From: Pseudodesulfovibrio nedwellii
GTDB taxonomy: Bacteria; Desulfobacterota; Desulfovibrionia; Desulfovibrionales; Desulfovibrionaceae
Direction: 5' to 3'
NCBI RefSeq assembly: GCF_027923765.1
Contig: NZ_AP026709.1
Coordinates: 801,501-865,500, forward strand
Length of the DNA: 64,000 bases
Shown: positions 16,616 to 25,092 of the stretch, in pieces
Layout of the letters: each line of letters begins with the position of its first letter
Position numbering within the stretch: position 1 is the stretch's first letter
Made by a program: the position numbers and the translations under genes
The notes under the pieces: model-generated
The model's input: the letters and a program-made list of their open reading frames with translations, nothing else
What the model was told of the DNA's origin: nothing
Databases searched by the model: none

Positions 16616-16652
16616 CAAAAAAAACGCCGCTTCCCGAAGGAAGCGGCGTTAT
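16616..16652. terminator. Bidirectional terminator between pgpA and pal
   Basis: A perfect 12-bp stem AACGCCGCTTCC (16623-16634) with GGAAGCGGCGTT (16639-16650) and loop CGAA. The A-tract at 16617-16624 gives a U-tract for the minus-strand tol-pal transcript. Confidence 0.9.
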
Positions 16653-16672
16653 CATTGTATAACCAATCGAAT

Positions 16673-17224
16673 TTATTGTACCACAAACTCGGCTCGACGA
16701 TTCTTGGCCCAGGCACTTTCATTGTGCGCGGGATCAAGAGGACGTTCTTCACCAAAACTAACAATCTTCATACGTTCAGGTTCGACGCCAAGAATCACCA
16801 AATGTTCATAGGCAGCACGGGCACGACGCTCACCCAAAGCGAGATTGTACTCTTCGGTACCACGTTCGTCACAGTGCCCTTCGACCACGACGCCAACATC
16901 CGTATATTTACGCATGATACTCGCCTTAAGGGCAAGAGTAGCACGAGATTCCTCGTTCAATTCATAGGAATCAAAGGCGAAATGAATAGTAATGCTGGAA
17001 AGTTCTTCCACGGCTTCGGTCTTGGCACGCGCCTCAGCTTCTGCGGCCAGAGCAGCCTCATCGACCTTGGGTTCTGTCGGCGGCGGAGTCCACTGGGAAT
17101 CATCCTTGACCTCAACCTTAGTCTCAGGCGGGGTAGTGGTGGTCGTCTTTTTGGCACAGCCAGCAAAGACAAAAAGGGACAGGGCCAACAAGGCCACAAT
17201 TCCGAAATACACTCTGTTTTTCAT
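16673..17224 (-). CDS. pal: Peptidoglycan-associated lipoprotein Pal
   Basis: A 183-residue lipoprotein. The lipobox ends at Cys23 (FAGC), then comes a Thr/Pro linker and an Ala/Glu-rich segment. The OmpA-like domain (about 75-183) contains VVVEGHCDERGTEEYNLALGERRA, the Pal signature that binds diaminopimelate in peptidoglycan, and NRRAEFVV near the end. It anchors the outer membrane to the cell wall as part of Tol-Pal. The start is ATG 17224 with AAGGAG upstream; the frame extends 28 codons further but without a signal peptide. Confidence 0.93.
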   Translation of the reverse strand: MKNRVYFGIVALLALSLFVFAGCAKKTTTTTPPETKVEVKDDSQWTPPPTEPKVDEAALAAEAEARAKTEAVEELSSITIHFAFDSYELNEESRATLALKASIMRKYTDVGVVVEGHCDERGTEEYNLALGERRARAAYEHLVILGVEPERMKIVSFGEERPLDPAHNESAWAKNRRAEFVVQ

Positions 17225-17347
17225 GCTCACTCCTTGGTAGAGCCGTCGCCCGGCCATTATTTCAGATGCTTCCGAAAGCCAATGATTCTCGCATTGGGTA
17301 GCATGCACCTTTTCTTACAAAAAAATCAACCCCGTGTTTATGACAAT

Positions 17348-18655
17348 TTACCTCTGCAACGAAGTATCCCATGCCGGAGCAAAGGCCGCGCCTTTACCAG
17401 TGGATATCATCCGAGGTTTATCTCCATGACGGGTTGAAAGATACAATTTGTATTCACCGGTCCTGCTGGACGCAAAAGCAACGAAATACCCATCCGGACC
17501 AAAAGCTGGATATTCATCGTTACCAGGGCCAAACGTCAATTGCTTTTCTTTGCTTGTCTGCAAATCATGCAAAAAAATACGATGCCCGTCTGATGTCTGA
17601 TGAGTATACGCCACATAGCGTCCATCAGGACTAAGACACGGATGAGTGTTATACCGACCAGTGGTGGTCACACGCTTAATCTGACCGGTCTTCATATCCA
17701 AAAGATAAATATGCGGATTACCTGCTCTGGCTGAAGTAAAAGCCATCTTCTCACCAGTCCTGTCAAAACTTGGAGATACGTCAATATAAGGACTACGCAC
17801 CAAAGTTTTGCCAGGTTTATAATCATTCTTCAGGTTGAAAATATTGGTTGTGCCATTCCGATTGAGAGCCACATACAAAGAACCGTTCGGACCGTAAACG
17901 GGACTGATAACAGTCGACCCCAACCCTTTGTACATTCTTTTTATCGTACCGGATTCACTATCATACACACCAAGCTCATGCCGCGTTTTGCCGATATGAG
18001 TAAAAGCAATTCGCTTCCCATCTTCAGACCACGCGGGACTCAGGTTGTAGCCGCCCAATTTCGTAATGCGTTTAAGCCCTCGGCCCTGAGGAAGAACAGT
18101 AAAGACTTCCTTTGTCTTCCCCTCCTGCTTGACGAAAGCAATGGGAGAATCAAAAAATCCCTTCTTGCCTGTCAAAGCTTCAAGAAAGGATGAACAAAAA
18201 CGATCAGCCACCAGCGGCAGATTCTTGCTCACGTCACGATAAGATTTCCCGACCACACGACGGCCACTAAAGGTCTCGAATACACGAGCTTCAATATATT
18301 CACCGTTCCAGCCTGTCGTCATGCACAAATCAACACGAGCAAGCTGAAGAGGTTTGAAATCTATGTCTGAAGCCTTCACGCCCTGACTTGGGTCGCCGCC
18401 CAGCAGATCGGTCACCGGCACAATGTTAAGAAAAGGGATATAGCCCAAGTCATTGGCTACCAGTTCCTGAAGAGCATTGGCTGCCGCTTCAGGCAATGGA
18501 GAGCCGTCCAATTCCTTGGGAGTCAAAAGAGTGATGTTCACCATGCGTTGGCCTGGGCCGTGAATATCCACCGTCAGCGGTCCCTGTGCGAACGCAGCGG
18601 CGACCATGAGGCAGACACAGACGCAACTCATACCAAGTATCAAAATCCGTTTCAT
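17348..18655 (-). CDS. tolB: Tol-Pal system protein TolB
   Basis: A 435-residue periplasmic protein. The signal peptide is cleaved after AFA (about residue 23), then an N-terminal alpha/beta domain (to about 165) and a beta-propeller follow. Four PD40-type blades are visible as repeats of the form SPAWSEDGKRIAFTH, SPSFDRTGEKMAFTS, HPCLSPDGRYVAYTH and YPAFGPDGYFVAFAS, each followed by a short strand. It binds Pal and transmits the TolA energy state. It lies 5 bases after tolA and 123 bases before pal on the same strand. Confidence 0.92.
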   Translation of the reverse strand: MKRILILGMSCVCVCLMVAAAFAQGPLTVDIHGPGQRMVNITLLTPKELDGSPLPEAAANALQELVANDLGYIPFLNIVPVTDLLGGDPSQGVKASDIDFKPLQLARVDLCMTTGWNGEYIEARVFETFSGRRVVGKSYRDVSKNLPLVADRFCSSFLEALTGKKGFFDSPIAFVKQEGKTKEVFTVLPQGRGLKRITKLGGYNLSPAWSEDGKRIAFTHIGKTRHELGVYDSESGTIKRMYKGLGSTVISPVYGPNGSLYVALNRNGTTNIFNLKNDYKPGKTLVRSPYIDVSPSFDRTGEKMAFTSARAGNPHIYLLDMKTGQIKRVTTTGRYNTHPCLSPDGRYVAYTHQTSDGHRIFLHDLQTSKEKQLTFGPGNDEYPAFGPDGYFVAFASSRTGEYKLYLSTRHGDKPRMISTGKGAAFAPAWDTSLQR

Positions 18656-18660
18656 ACCGT

Positions 18661-19539
18661 CTACTCTGAAAGTTCCTGGCTGTTGAAATTAATACGCAGA
18701 ACCCGGTCCCTTTCGGTCCTCGGTTTCTCCACATATTCTGTTTCCTTGATGGCTCGAAGAGTTGAACTGTCAAATTCAGGATTGTTTGACGATTCGATAA
18801 TCTTCGAGGACAAAATTTTCCCGTCGGCTTCAAGCACTATTTCAAGCGTTGCCGTAAGATTGGCTTCTCCGGCAAATGCAGGATATCGCCAATTTTTCTT
18901 AATGGCAGATCCGACGATCAGGGCATAGACTTCAGACAAACCGGAGCCTGACCCGCCGACAGTACCGCCGACAACCCCACCGTCCACTCCACCAGGCTGC
19001 CCGCCATGAGCATAAACCTGATCCCCTTCACGCTTCTTGAGCGCAGCCAATTCGTCGGTCAAAGCTTTTTTCTTTTTCTGATCCTGCCGTTTGGTCCTCG
19101 CCTTTGCAGCGGCCATCCCTTCAGCCAACAACTGATCAGCTGTTTTCTTTGGCTTGGGTTTAGGCTTCGGTTGAGGCTTAGGTTTCGGTTTTTCTTCCTT
19201 TTTCTTAACCACGGCCTTTTTCTCAACCTTCTTAGGGCTGATTTTCTTGACCTCTGGTTCAGGTTTGGCCTCGACCACAGGAGTGGACAGCACTTCAACA
19301 GCAGGCTCGGCCTTTGCTTCAACAACTGGCACTGCCGGCGTCGAAGTCACCGGTTCAACTGTAGCCTTTACTTCTACAGGCGGACCGGGGGGAGGCGGAG
19401 CAAGGGATACAAGATCAACCGTATACACAGGTCTATCCATATTCACCGTCACTCCGGCGGTGTTCACGCCATAGATGGCAACCATGGCCAAAACCATGTG
19501 AAAAAGAATGGAGAATATAAGACCGATACTTTGCCGCAT
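18661..19539 (-). CDS. tolA: TolA/TonB-like energy transducer
   Basis: A 292-residue protein with one N-terminal membrane anchor (about 7-27), a Pro/Val/Glu-rich and then Lys/Pro-rich periplasmic arm (including KPKPKPQPKPKPKP), a basic helical stretch and a C-terminal TonB/TolA domain (about 205-292: YALIVGSAIKKNWRYP, LEIVLEADGKILSS). It links the TolQR motor to TolB/Pal. The arm is shorter than in E. coli TolA (421 residues) and less Ala-rich, so by sequence alone it could be called TonB-like; its place between tolR and tolB decides for TolA. Confidence 0.88.
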   Translation of the reverse strand: MRQSIGLIFSILFHMVLAMVAIYGVNTAGVTVNMDRPVYTVDLVSLAPPPPGPPVEVKATVEPVTSTPAVPVVEAKAEPAVEVLSTPVVEAKPEPEVKKISPKKVEKKAVVKKKEEKPKPKPQPKPKPKPKKTADQLLAEGMAAAKARTKRQDQKKKKALTDELAALKKREGDQVYAHGGQPGGVDGGVVGGTVGGSGSGLSEVYALIVGSAIKKNWRYPAFAGEANLTATLEIVLEADGKILSSKIIESSNNPEFDSSTLRAIKETEYVEKPRTERDRVLRINFNSQELSE

Positions 19540-19554
19540 TATATTAAGATACTA

Positions 19555-19977
19555 CTATTTTTTGTTTTTTTTCAGATCAACGGTCTTTTCAGCCACTATA
19601 CCCAATCGATCAATTCCAGCACCTTTGATTTCACCCATAATCATAACCACAGTACCATAGGCCACATCTTTGTCGGCGCGCAAAAACAGTTGTTTCTTCT
19701 GCTTGGCAACCAGTCGCTTCAGATGATCCTGTAATTCGTCCAGCCCAACCTGATATTCATCGAGAAACAGCGTGCCATCCTTCTTGACTGACAACACTAG
19801 ATGCTCGGAATCCTGTGGCAAATTCTTGACTGTCTTGGTCACGGGCAGATCAACCTCGACCCCCTGTGTCATAAGTGGCGCAGTGACCATAAAAATGATC
19901 AACAATACCAACATCACGTCTACAAATGGCGTGACATTAATTTCATTGAGAAAACCGCCTCCTGTCTTAATAGCCAT
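19555..19977 (-). CDS. tolR: ExbD/TolR-family motor protein
   Basis: A 140-residue inner-membrane protein with a short cytoplasmic N terminus, one membrane helix and a periplasmic domain. INVTPFVDVMLVLLIIFMVTAP carries Asp20, the proton-path residue of the family. The periplasmic part has LPVTKTVKNLP and LFLRADKDVAYGTVVMIMGEIKGAGI, both conserved. It works with TolQ to convert proton flow into TolA movement. It lies 9 bases after tolQ and 15 bases before tolA. Confidence 0.92.
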   Translation of the reverse strand: MAIKTGGGFLNEINVTPFVDVMLVLLIIFMVTAPLMTQGVEVDLPVTKTVKNLPQDSEHLVLSVKKDGTLFLDEYQVGLDELQDHLKRLVAKQKKQLFLRADKDVAYGTVVMIMGEIKGAGIDRLGIVAEKTVDLKKNKK

Positions 19978-19986
19978 GAGGCGCTC

Positions 19987-20691
19987 CTACCTTTTCTCGG
20001 GCTTGGATGCCCAGGCAATTTCGCGCTCGGCACGGTTCAAGAAGGCACCGGCAAAATCAATCAAGCCGGTCTCGACTTCACCCAGTTTGCCAAGGAAATA
20101 GTTGTAAAAAATAGTGGCAGGAATAGCGACCAGCAACCCGATAGCCGTCGCAATCAACGCTTCGGAGATACCCGGAGCAACTGTTGCCAACGCTGCGGAC
20201 TGAGCCAAACCAATGGAATGAAAGGAATGCATAATTCCCCAAACCGTACCAAACAACCCAATAAAGGGGGCTGCATTGGCACAAGTCGCCAAAAATGGCA
20301 GATTACGAGTTAAAACACGCATTTCCTTCGAGATGCCCTGCTTGAGGACACGACGCAGAGTGTCCTTGACGAGTAACCGTTTACGCTCTCGATTGACGTC
20401 CGCCTTTTCCAGCAACCGAAATTCATGCACTGCCAAGGTCGATACACGGGATAAAGGAGATTGATCTTTGTCGCCCAAGACCTTCAGGCCAGAGGTCAGA
20501 TCCTGTGCATCCATAAAAGCATCATAGCCCTGCATGACCTTTTTCCGGGCTGAACCAATGGTGAAAAATTTAAAAAAGATAATAGTCCAACTCCATACAG
20601 ACATCAGAGCAAGAAAAATCATCACCAATTTTACAGCCAATGTCGCCCCTGTCAGGAGGGTCAACATGTCACTCTCAGGCAAAAAATTCAT
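19987..20691 (-). CDS. tolQ: MotA/TolQ/ExbB-family motor protein
   Basis: A 234-residue inner-membrane protein with three membrane helices (about 12-38, 125-150 and 165-195). LPFLATCANAAPFIGLFGTVWGIMHSF and EALIATAIGLLVAIPATIFYNYF are the TolQ/ExbB signatures. It forms the pentameric stator ring around the TolR dimer. AGGTG lies 6 bases before the ATG. It is the first gene of the tolQRAB-pal operon. Confidence 0.92.
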   Translation of the reverse strand: MNFLPESDMLTLLTGATLAVKLVMIFLALMSVWSWTIIFFKFFTIGSARKKVMQGYDAFMDAQDLTSGLKVLGDKDQSPLSRVSTLAVHEFRLLEKADVNRERKRLLVKDTLRRVLKQGISKEMRVLTRNLPFLATCANAAPFIGLFGTVWGIMHSFHSIGLAQSAALATVAPGISEALIATAIGLLVAIPATIFYNYFLGKLGEVETGLIDFAGAFLNRAEREIAWASKPEKR

Positions 20692-20740
20692 GGTGGCACC
20701 TATACTTTAATCTTCGGGCTAGAAAGCCCCATTATGCAAA

Positions 20741-20772
20741 GAAAGCCGGGCTTAACCCAAGCCACGGCTTTC
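20741..20772 (-). terminator. Terminator after the PHP gene
   Basis: 8-bp arms GAAAGCCG (20741-20748) and CGGCTTTC (20765-20772) with a long loop, running into a short T-rich stretch on the minus strand. It ends the miaB-DUF151-PHP transcript ahead of tolQ. Confidence 0.5.
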
Positions 20773-20827
20773 CGATGTCACTTTGACGTATACACTTCCA
20801 TAGTCACAATTGTGCGACAACGTAAAA

Positions 20828-21478
20828 TTACTTCATGCATCGCTGAACAATCTCCCAGGCATTGGACCCTGTCTGGCGATACTCTTCAACCGTCAACCCG
20901 GCCCCGAGTGCAATGGTTTTTCGCAAGTCGCTGCTTATCAAATCACACGGGGCATGGGCGTCATTATTCACGACCAGTTTAGCTCCATGCTTTCTGGCAA
21001 GGGCCGCCACATGCCCATTTGTGTAGCTATGCCCACCGCGAGTGGTGATTTCCAAAGCCACTCCTTTTTCAACAGCCAGTTTTACTTCTTCGTCGGTGAT
21101 CAAGCCAGGATGAGCCAAAACATCAACACCGGCTTCGATAGCAGCCAGATTGGTCCCAGGGGCAACGGGTTCAACCGGAGTCTCTCCGTGAACCAAAACA
21201 ACCTGAGCACCGGCTTTTCTCGCATCTTGCACCATTCCCTCAATCAACGCAGGCGGAACATGTGTCAGTTCTACCCCTGCCATCACATTGATATCAAAGA
21301 AATGCCCATGTTTTTTTACGAACCGGAGAATATTCTCCAGCGTATAATACATGGTGCTTTCATCCGCATGATCAGTCATGCAGAGAGCCTTGTATCCGGC
21401 AACCTCAGCCCTACGCACAAGTTCGGCAGGAATAAGTTCACCGTCGCTAAAAATCGTGTGTGTATGCAGATCAATCAT
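20828..21478 (-). CDS. PHP-domain phosphoesterase (histidinol-phosphatase-like)
   Basis: A 216-residue PHP-domain protein. DLHTHTIFSDGE gives His5 and His7; further metal residues lie in MTDHADEST, GVELTH, LVHGETPVE, LAHPG and NNDAHAP. Small stand-alone PHP proteins hydrolyse phosphate esters such as histidinol phosphate; the substrate here is not known, though hisH and hisF are in the same window. The start is ATG 21478; the longer frame would overlap the DUF151 gene by 130 bases. It follows DUF151 by 7 bases. Confidence 0.85.
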   Translation of the reverse strand: MIDLHTHTIFSDGELIPAELVRRAEVAGYKALCMTDHADESTMYYTLENILRFVKKHGHFFDINVMAGVELTHVPPALIEGMVQDARKAGAQVVLVHGETPVEPVAPGTNLAAIEAGVDVLAHPGLITDEEVKLAVEKGVALEITTRGGHSYTNGHVAALARKHGAKLVVNNDAHAPCDLISSDLRKTIALGAGLTVEEYRQTGSNAWEIVQRCMK

Positions 21479-21485
21479 TGCAGGC

Positions 21486-21980
21486 CTACATTTTGTATTT
21501 AATGTCGTCTTCAGAGAGCTTTTCCAACTCATCCACCCATGTATCAGAATCCTCTGTGCTGATAACGGTCTCAGCATGTTCCGGAAACGGCGCACCGGCC
21601 TCTTCAAGAACGGATTCACTCGCTAAAATTTTGCACTCGGCACGAACAGCCAGAGCAATGGCATCCGAAGGACGACTGTCGATCCGACGGGTCTCCTTAT
21701 CGGTGGTGACCACTATTTCCGAAAAAAAAGTTCCGTTTTCGATGTCGGTGATTTCCACTCTGGTAATCGTACCACCCAAAGCACGAATCGCATTCAGCAG
21801 TAAGTCATGAGTCATAGGACGAGGAAACGGAACTTCGTTGATAGCCATAGAAATAGACATGGCCTCGACAGCACCAATCCAGATAGGCAAGACTTTGGTT
21901 TCATCCATGTCCTTAAGGACGATAATAGGCGACTTGCCCGACTCGTCCAATGCAAGTCCGAATATTTCCACCTCTACCAC
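21486..21980 (-). CDS. Bifunctional nuclease family protein (DUF151)
   Basis: A 164-residue DUF151 protein. Family blocks are PIIVLKDMDETKVLPIWIGAVEAMSI, PRPMTHDLLLNAIRALGG and RIDSRPSDAIALAVRAECKI. Plant and bacterial relatives show combined DNase/RNase activity in vitro. An acidic C-terminal tail ends KYKM. It starts with GTG, overlapping the miaB stop by 7 bases, so translation is coupled to miaB. Its physiological role is unclear. Confidence 0.87.
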   Translation of the reverse strand: MVEVEIFGLALDESGKSPIIVLKDMDETKVLPIWIGAVEAMSISMAINEVPFPRPMTHDLLLNAIRALGGTITRVEITDIENGTFFSEIVVTTDKETRRIDSRPSDAIALAVRAECKILASESVLEEAGAPFPEHAETVISTEDSDTWVDELEKLSEDDIKYKM

Positions 21981-23323
21981 GGCTGACCAATCCTTTCCCC
22001 ATTCAAGGAGTGTTTCTTTGCTTCAACAATTTTCACAGGAACCATCATGCCGACAAGGCCGCTGTCGCAATCAATGTCTACATTCACAATTCTTCCAGCC
22101 GGATCGCGTCCTTTCCAGGCGGTCATGGGACCATCCTGCTTACGGCTCAATCCTTCAATAAAAGCAATAGTCTCATTGCCAACGAGATTCTTTAGACATT
22201 TTCTAGTAATATTATTTTGCAGAGTCTGCAAGCGCATCAGTCGTTCAGATGCTTCTTCCGGGGATACTTTCGGTTCCATATTCACCGCAGCCACCCCTGG
22301 TCGGTCAGAATACTTGAAAGAAAAACTGGATTCAAATCCAACTTTTTCCACCATATCAAGTGTTTCCTGAAAATCTTCCTCAGTCTCACCGGGGAAACCA
22401 ACAATAATATCCGTGGTCAACGCAATATCCGGCCTCGCAGCCTTCAACCCATCAACGATGGAAAGATACCGCGTAATATCATACTTACGACGCATGGCCT
22501 TGAGTACTCTGTCAGATCCGGCCTGCATGGGCAGATGCAAAGACGGACAGACATTTTCAAGCTCTCCAAATGCAGCAATGACCTCAGGAGCAATATCTTT
22601 GGGATGGGATGTCGTAAATCTGAGTCTTTCCAATCCTTCGATGGCAGCCACACTCGTCAGCAAGTCCGCGAAACTGACGCCAACACCGCCCTTGTCCAAC
22701 CCAAAGCTGTTGACGTTCTGACCAAGCAGGGAAATTTCACGAACGCCACTTTCCACCAATAAACGACATTCGTCGATAACGGCTTCCGGATGGCGAGACT
22801 TTTGCCGCCCCCGCGTATAAGGCACTATACAGTACGAACAAAAATTATCACACCCCTGCATGATGTTCACGAACGCCTGTCGTGTCTTTTGAATAGTAAT
22901 AGTCTTTTCTTCGGGTTGCTCTCGTTCTTCATAAATAGGAACAAAATCAAGCAATGCCAAACGTTCTTCCTTGCCTGCTGCGATACGTTCCAAGGCGTTG
23001 GGAGCATCTGCGATTCCATCAGAGCCAAATACAAGCTTAACGAAAGGGAAACGGTCAAAAAACCCCTTTCCCACTTGCTGGGCCACACATCCCCCCACAG
23101 CCGCGAAAACATTCTCATCACGTTTCACATGTGCAGCGATACGGCCAAGCTCACTGTAAACCTTCTGCTCCGGTTTATCCCGGACACTGCACGTATTGAG
23201 AATAAAGACCTGTGCCTCGGATTCATCGGCTTCAACCCACCCCCGACTTTCCAAAGCGCGGTTAAGCCACTGCGAATCATGCACGTTCATCTGACACCCA
23301 AAGGTGGTGATGTGAAATTTCAT
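21974..23323 (-). CDS. miaB: tRNA-2-methylthio-N6-dimethylallyladenosine synthase
   Basis: A 449-residue radical-SAM methylthiotransferase that adds the 2-methylthio group to isopentenyl-A37 of tRNA. The N-terminal UPF0004 domain has Cys10, Cys45 and Cys79 for the auxiliary cluster; the radical-SAM motif is Cys158, Cys162 and Cys165 (GCDNFCSYC); a TRAM domain closes the protein. The start is ATG 23323 with AGGA about 8 bases upstream. Length matches MiaB, and the FGCQMN start separates it from RimO and MtaB. Confidence 0.93.
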   Translation of the reverse strand: MKFHITTFGCQMNVHDSQWLNRALESRGWVEADESEAQVFILNTCSVRDKPEQKVYSELGRIAAHVKRDENVFAAVGGCVAQQVGKGFFDRFPFVKLVFGSDGIADAPNALERIAAGKEERLALLDFVPIYEEREQPEEKTITIQKTRQAFVNIMQGCDNFCSYCIVPYTRGRQKSRHPEAVIDECRLLVESGVREISLLGQNVNSFGLDKGGVGVSFADLLTSVAAIEGLERLRFTTSHPKDIAPEVIAAFGELENVCPSLHLPMQAGSDRVLKAMRRKYDITRYLSIVDGLKAARPDIALTTDIIVGFPGETEEDFQETLDMVEKVGFESSFSFKYSDRPGVAAVNMEPKVSPEEASERLMRLQTLQNNITRKCLKNLVGNETIAFIEGLSRKQDGPMTAWKGRDPAGRIVNVDIDCDSGLVGMMVPVKIVEAKKHSLNGERIGQPW

Positions 23324-23392
23324 ATATACTATCCTACCCACTATACGGGCAGTTGAAGGTTATTCTAAATCACTACGCCCCGTGCAAGCCAA

Positions 23393-23977
23393 TTAAACAT
23401 TGGCGAGCCACGTGTCCAGAAAGTGCAAGGCTTTTCCCAAAGTTTCCTTTGCGGTCAATCGCGTGTTGTCGATGACGAGTTCCGCCTCCGGGTCCATCTC
23501 GAACTCAACATCCACGCCGAGGACCTCACCCAGCCCCTCAAATTGTTCACCGGTCTTCTTGCGTTGCAAAGCCTTTGCGTACAACCCGGCCATAACAAGC
23601 CCTTCTGATCGATCAGACTCCCGACGAATGGCCTCAGAGAGATCACACTGAACGAATATTTCTGCAAACCGAGGGAGTTTTTGCCGCGCATACTGACGCA
23701 TGGACTGTTTGTACGCAGAGCCATCCATCAATACATTCTTGCCCTGTCGCGCAAGTTCCGCCACTTCATTGACAAAAAGAACGTATGCCTTTTCGCGCTC
23801 TTCAGACGTATAATGAGGATGCGGGAAATATGATTTACGCCGCTCATCCATCTGAAGCAAAGCGACCTCAAGTCCTCGGGCTTCCATGGATGTAAGCACA
23901 CCTTTCGCCAACGTGGACTTTCCGCTTCCAGGCAACCCGACAATCCAGAGCGCCCACCCCGATACGCTTTCGGACAT
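23393..23977 (-). CDS. APS-kinase-like P-loop kinase
   Basis: A 194-residue P-loop kinase. Walker A is GLPGSGKST (14-22). The C-terminal part (AGLYAKAL, then DPEAELVIDNTRLTAKETLGKALHFL) aligns with APS kinase, but the usual DGDNVR is replaced by MDERRKSYF and an insertion follows GLYAKAL. A true APS kinase role is therefore doubtful. It lies 2 bases after the APH-family gene and is the last of three kinase genes. Fused APH plus P-loop kinase proteins are known, so the two may act together on one substrate; that is inference. Confidence 0.7.
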   Translation of the reverse strand: MSESVSGWALWIVGLPGSGKSTLAKGVLTSMEARGLEVALLQMDERRKSYFPHPHYTSEEREKAYVLFVNEVAELARQGKNVLMDGSAYKQSMRQYARQKLPRFAEIFVQCDLSEAIRRESDRSEGLVMAGLYAKALQRKKTGEQFEGLGEVLGVDVEFEMDPEAELVIDNTRLTAKETLGKALHFLDTWLANV

Positions 23978-23979
23978 GT

Positions 23980-25062
23980 CTACTCCAAATATTTATTAAT
24001 ATTCTCCCAATCAAAAACATCGTCCTCAAGCACATTGCCCACAAAATTGAAAAGCCTTCGACGAACAGACTCGGGATGATCAGGATACCATTCCGGTGAC
24101 GCGATGACCAACCCACGAAAAACACAAAACGGTGCCATGACGTCAAATATTTCCGTATCGCCTGTACGGGCTATATATTCCTCGACATACGCCCGATACA
24201 ACTTCTCAAAAGGTCCACTCATCCGATCATGACCGTAAAGACTCCACAACAGATAATTAATAGCCATGGTCGCCAAATCTCCTGCAGGCTCTCCCCATTC
24301 ACCACGACTGCGATCAAGGACTGAAAATTCTCCATTATCAGTGACAAGCACATTCCAGGGATGAAAATCGCCATGAACAACACTCAATCTATGGGCGTAG
24401 CCTTTGAGTTTCCATCGCCAATCAATGAGACGTTTTTCCAAAGCCATGAATTCATTATCGTCAAACGGCGCATACGGATGCGGAAACGCTTCATCAATCA
24501 GCCCGAGAATGCATTCACTTGAACCAATCAGGTTGCGAATACGCCGATAATACAAATGGGAATCGTCGAGCTTAACGCTGTGCGCCCGGGCAAGCCACCG
24601 GGCAAACTCTCGTGCAGTCTCAACATCTGATTCACAAAAATCACCAGACTTGATTCTGTCGAGATCAAGGAAGTAATCATGCCCTTCCAATTTCTCATTG
24701 AGAATAAAAAATTCTTTGGGCTCATCCACCGGAATCAGGGAATCCGAACCATCGACATACCCAAGCCCAAGCGGATGAACATGACGTTCCATGCGTGCTG
24801 AAGTCTCATACTGAAACATGAGGATTGCTCCCCGGTCCCAATAGAACTGATGACCATATTTGTCCCCTTTCATCACGGACAAAACAGCCTCTCGCATCTC
24901 GCCACCGACCTCGAATTGAAGCAGTAAGGGCTTGCCGTAGCCAAACCCTTTCATGCCCTGTTCATCTAGATTGCCAATAGAACCGGCCCCGACAAGTCGG
25001 GCGTCATCTCCGAAAGCACGCTTCAAATATGCCTCAATGGATTTGATCTTCAATTCGATCAT
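23980..25062 (-). CDS. APH/choline-kinase-fold phosphotransferase
   Basis: A 360-residue protein with a kinase-like fold. The catalytic motif HGDFHPWN is at 230-237, and LDRSRGEWGEPAGDLA (249-264) carries the metal-binding Asp250. The N-lobe is divergent. It is longer than aminoglycoside kinases, and the RGEWGEP form of the second motif is unlike the usual DFE/GDP pattern, so antibiotic resistance is not implied. It lies between the PfkB gene (30-base gap) and the APS-kinase-like gene (2-base gap). The substrate is unknown. Confidence 0.75.
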   Translation of the reverse strand: MIELKIKSIEAYLKRAFGDDARLVGAGSIGNLDEQGMKGFGYGKPLLLQFEVGGEMREAVLSVMKGDKYGHQFYWDRGAILMFQYETSARMERHVHPLGLGYVDGSDSLIPVDEPKEFFILNEKLEGHDYFLDLDRIKSGDFCESDVETAREFARWLARAHSVKLDDSHLYYRRIRNLIGSSECILGLIDEAFPHPYAPFDDNEFMALEKRLIDWRWKLKGYAHRLSVVHGDFHPWNVLVTDNGEFSVLDRSRGEWGEPAGDLATMAINYLLWSLYGHDRMSGPFEKLYRAYVEEYIARTGDTEIFDVMAPFCVFRGLVIASPEWYPDHPESVRRRLFNFVGNVLEDDVFDWENINKYLE

Positions 25063-25092
25063 GACGCCCTCCCCGGCGGGACCTTTTATAAC

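Noticed and set aside
19141-19200. Tandem DNA repeat in tolA
   Set aside because: It merely encodes the Lys/Pro periplasmic arm, normal for TolA/TonB.
23980-25062. Aminoglycoside resistance
   Set aside because: The APH fold is present, but the protein is long and divergent and sits in a kinase operon; nothing points to an antibiotic substrate.
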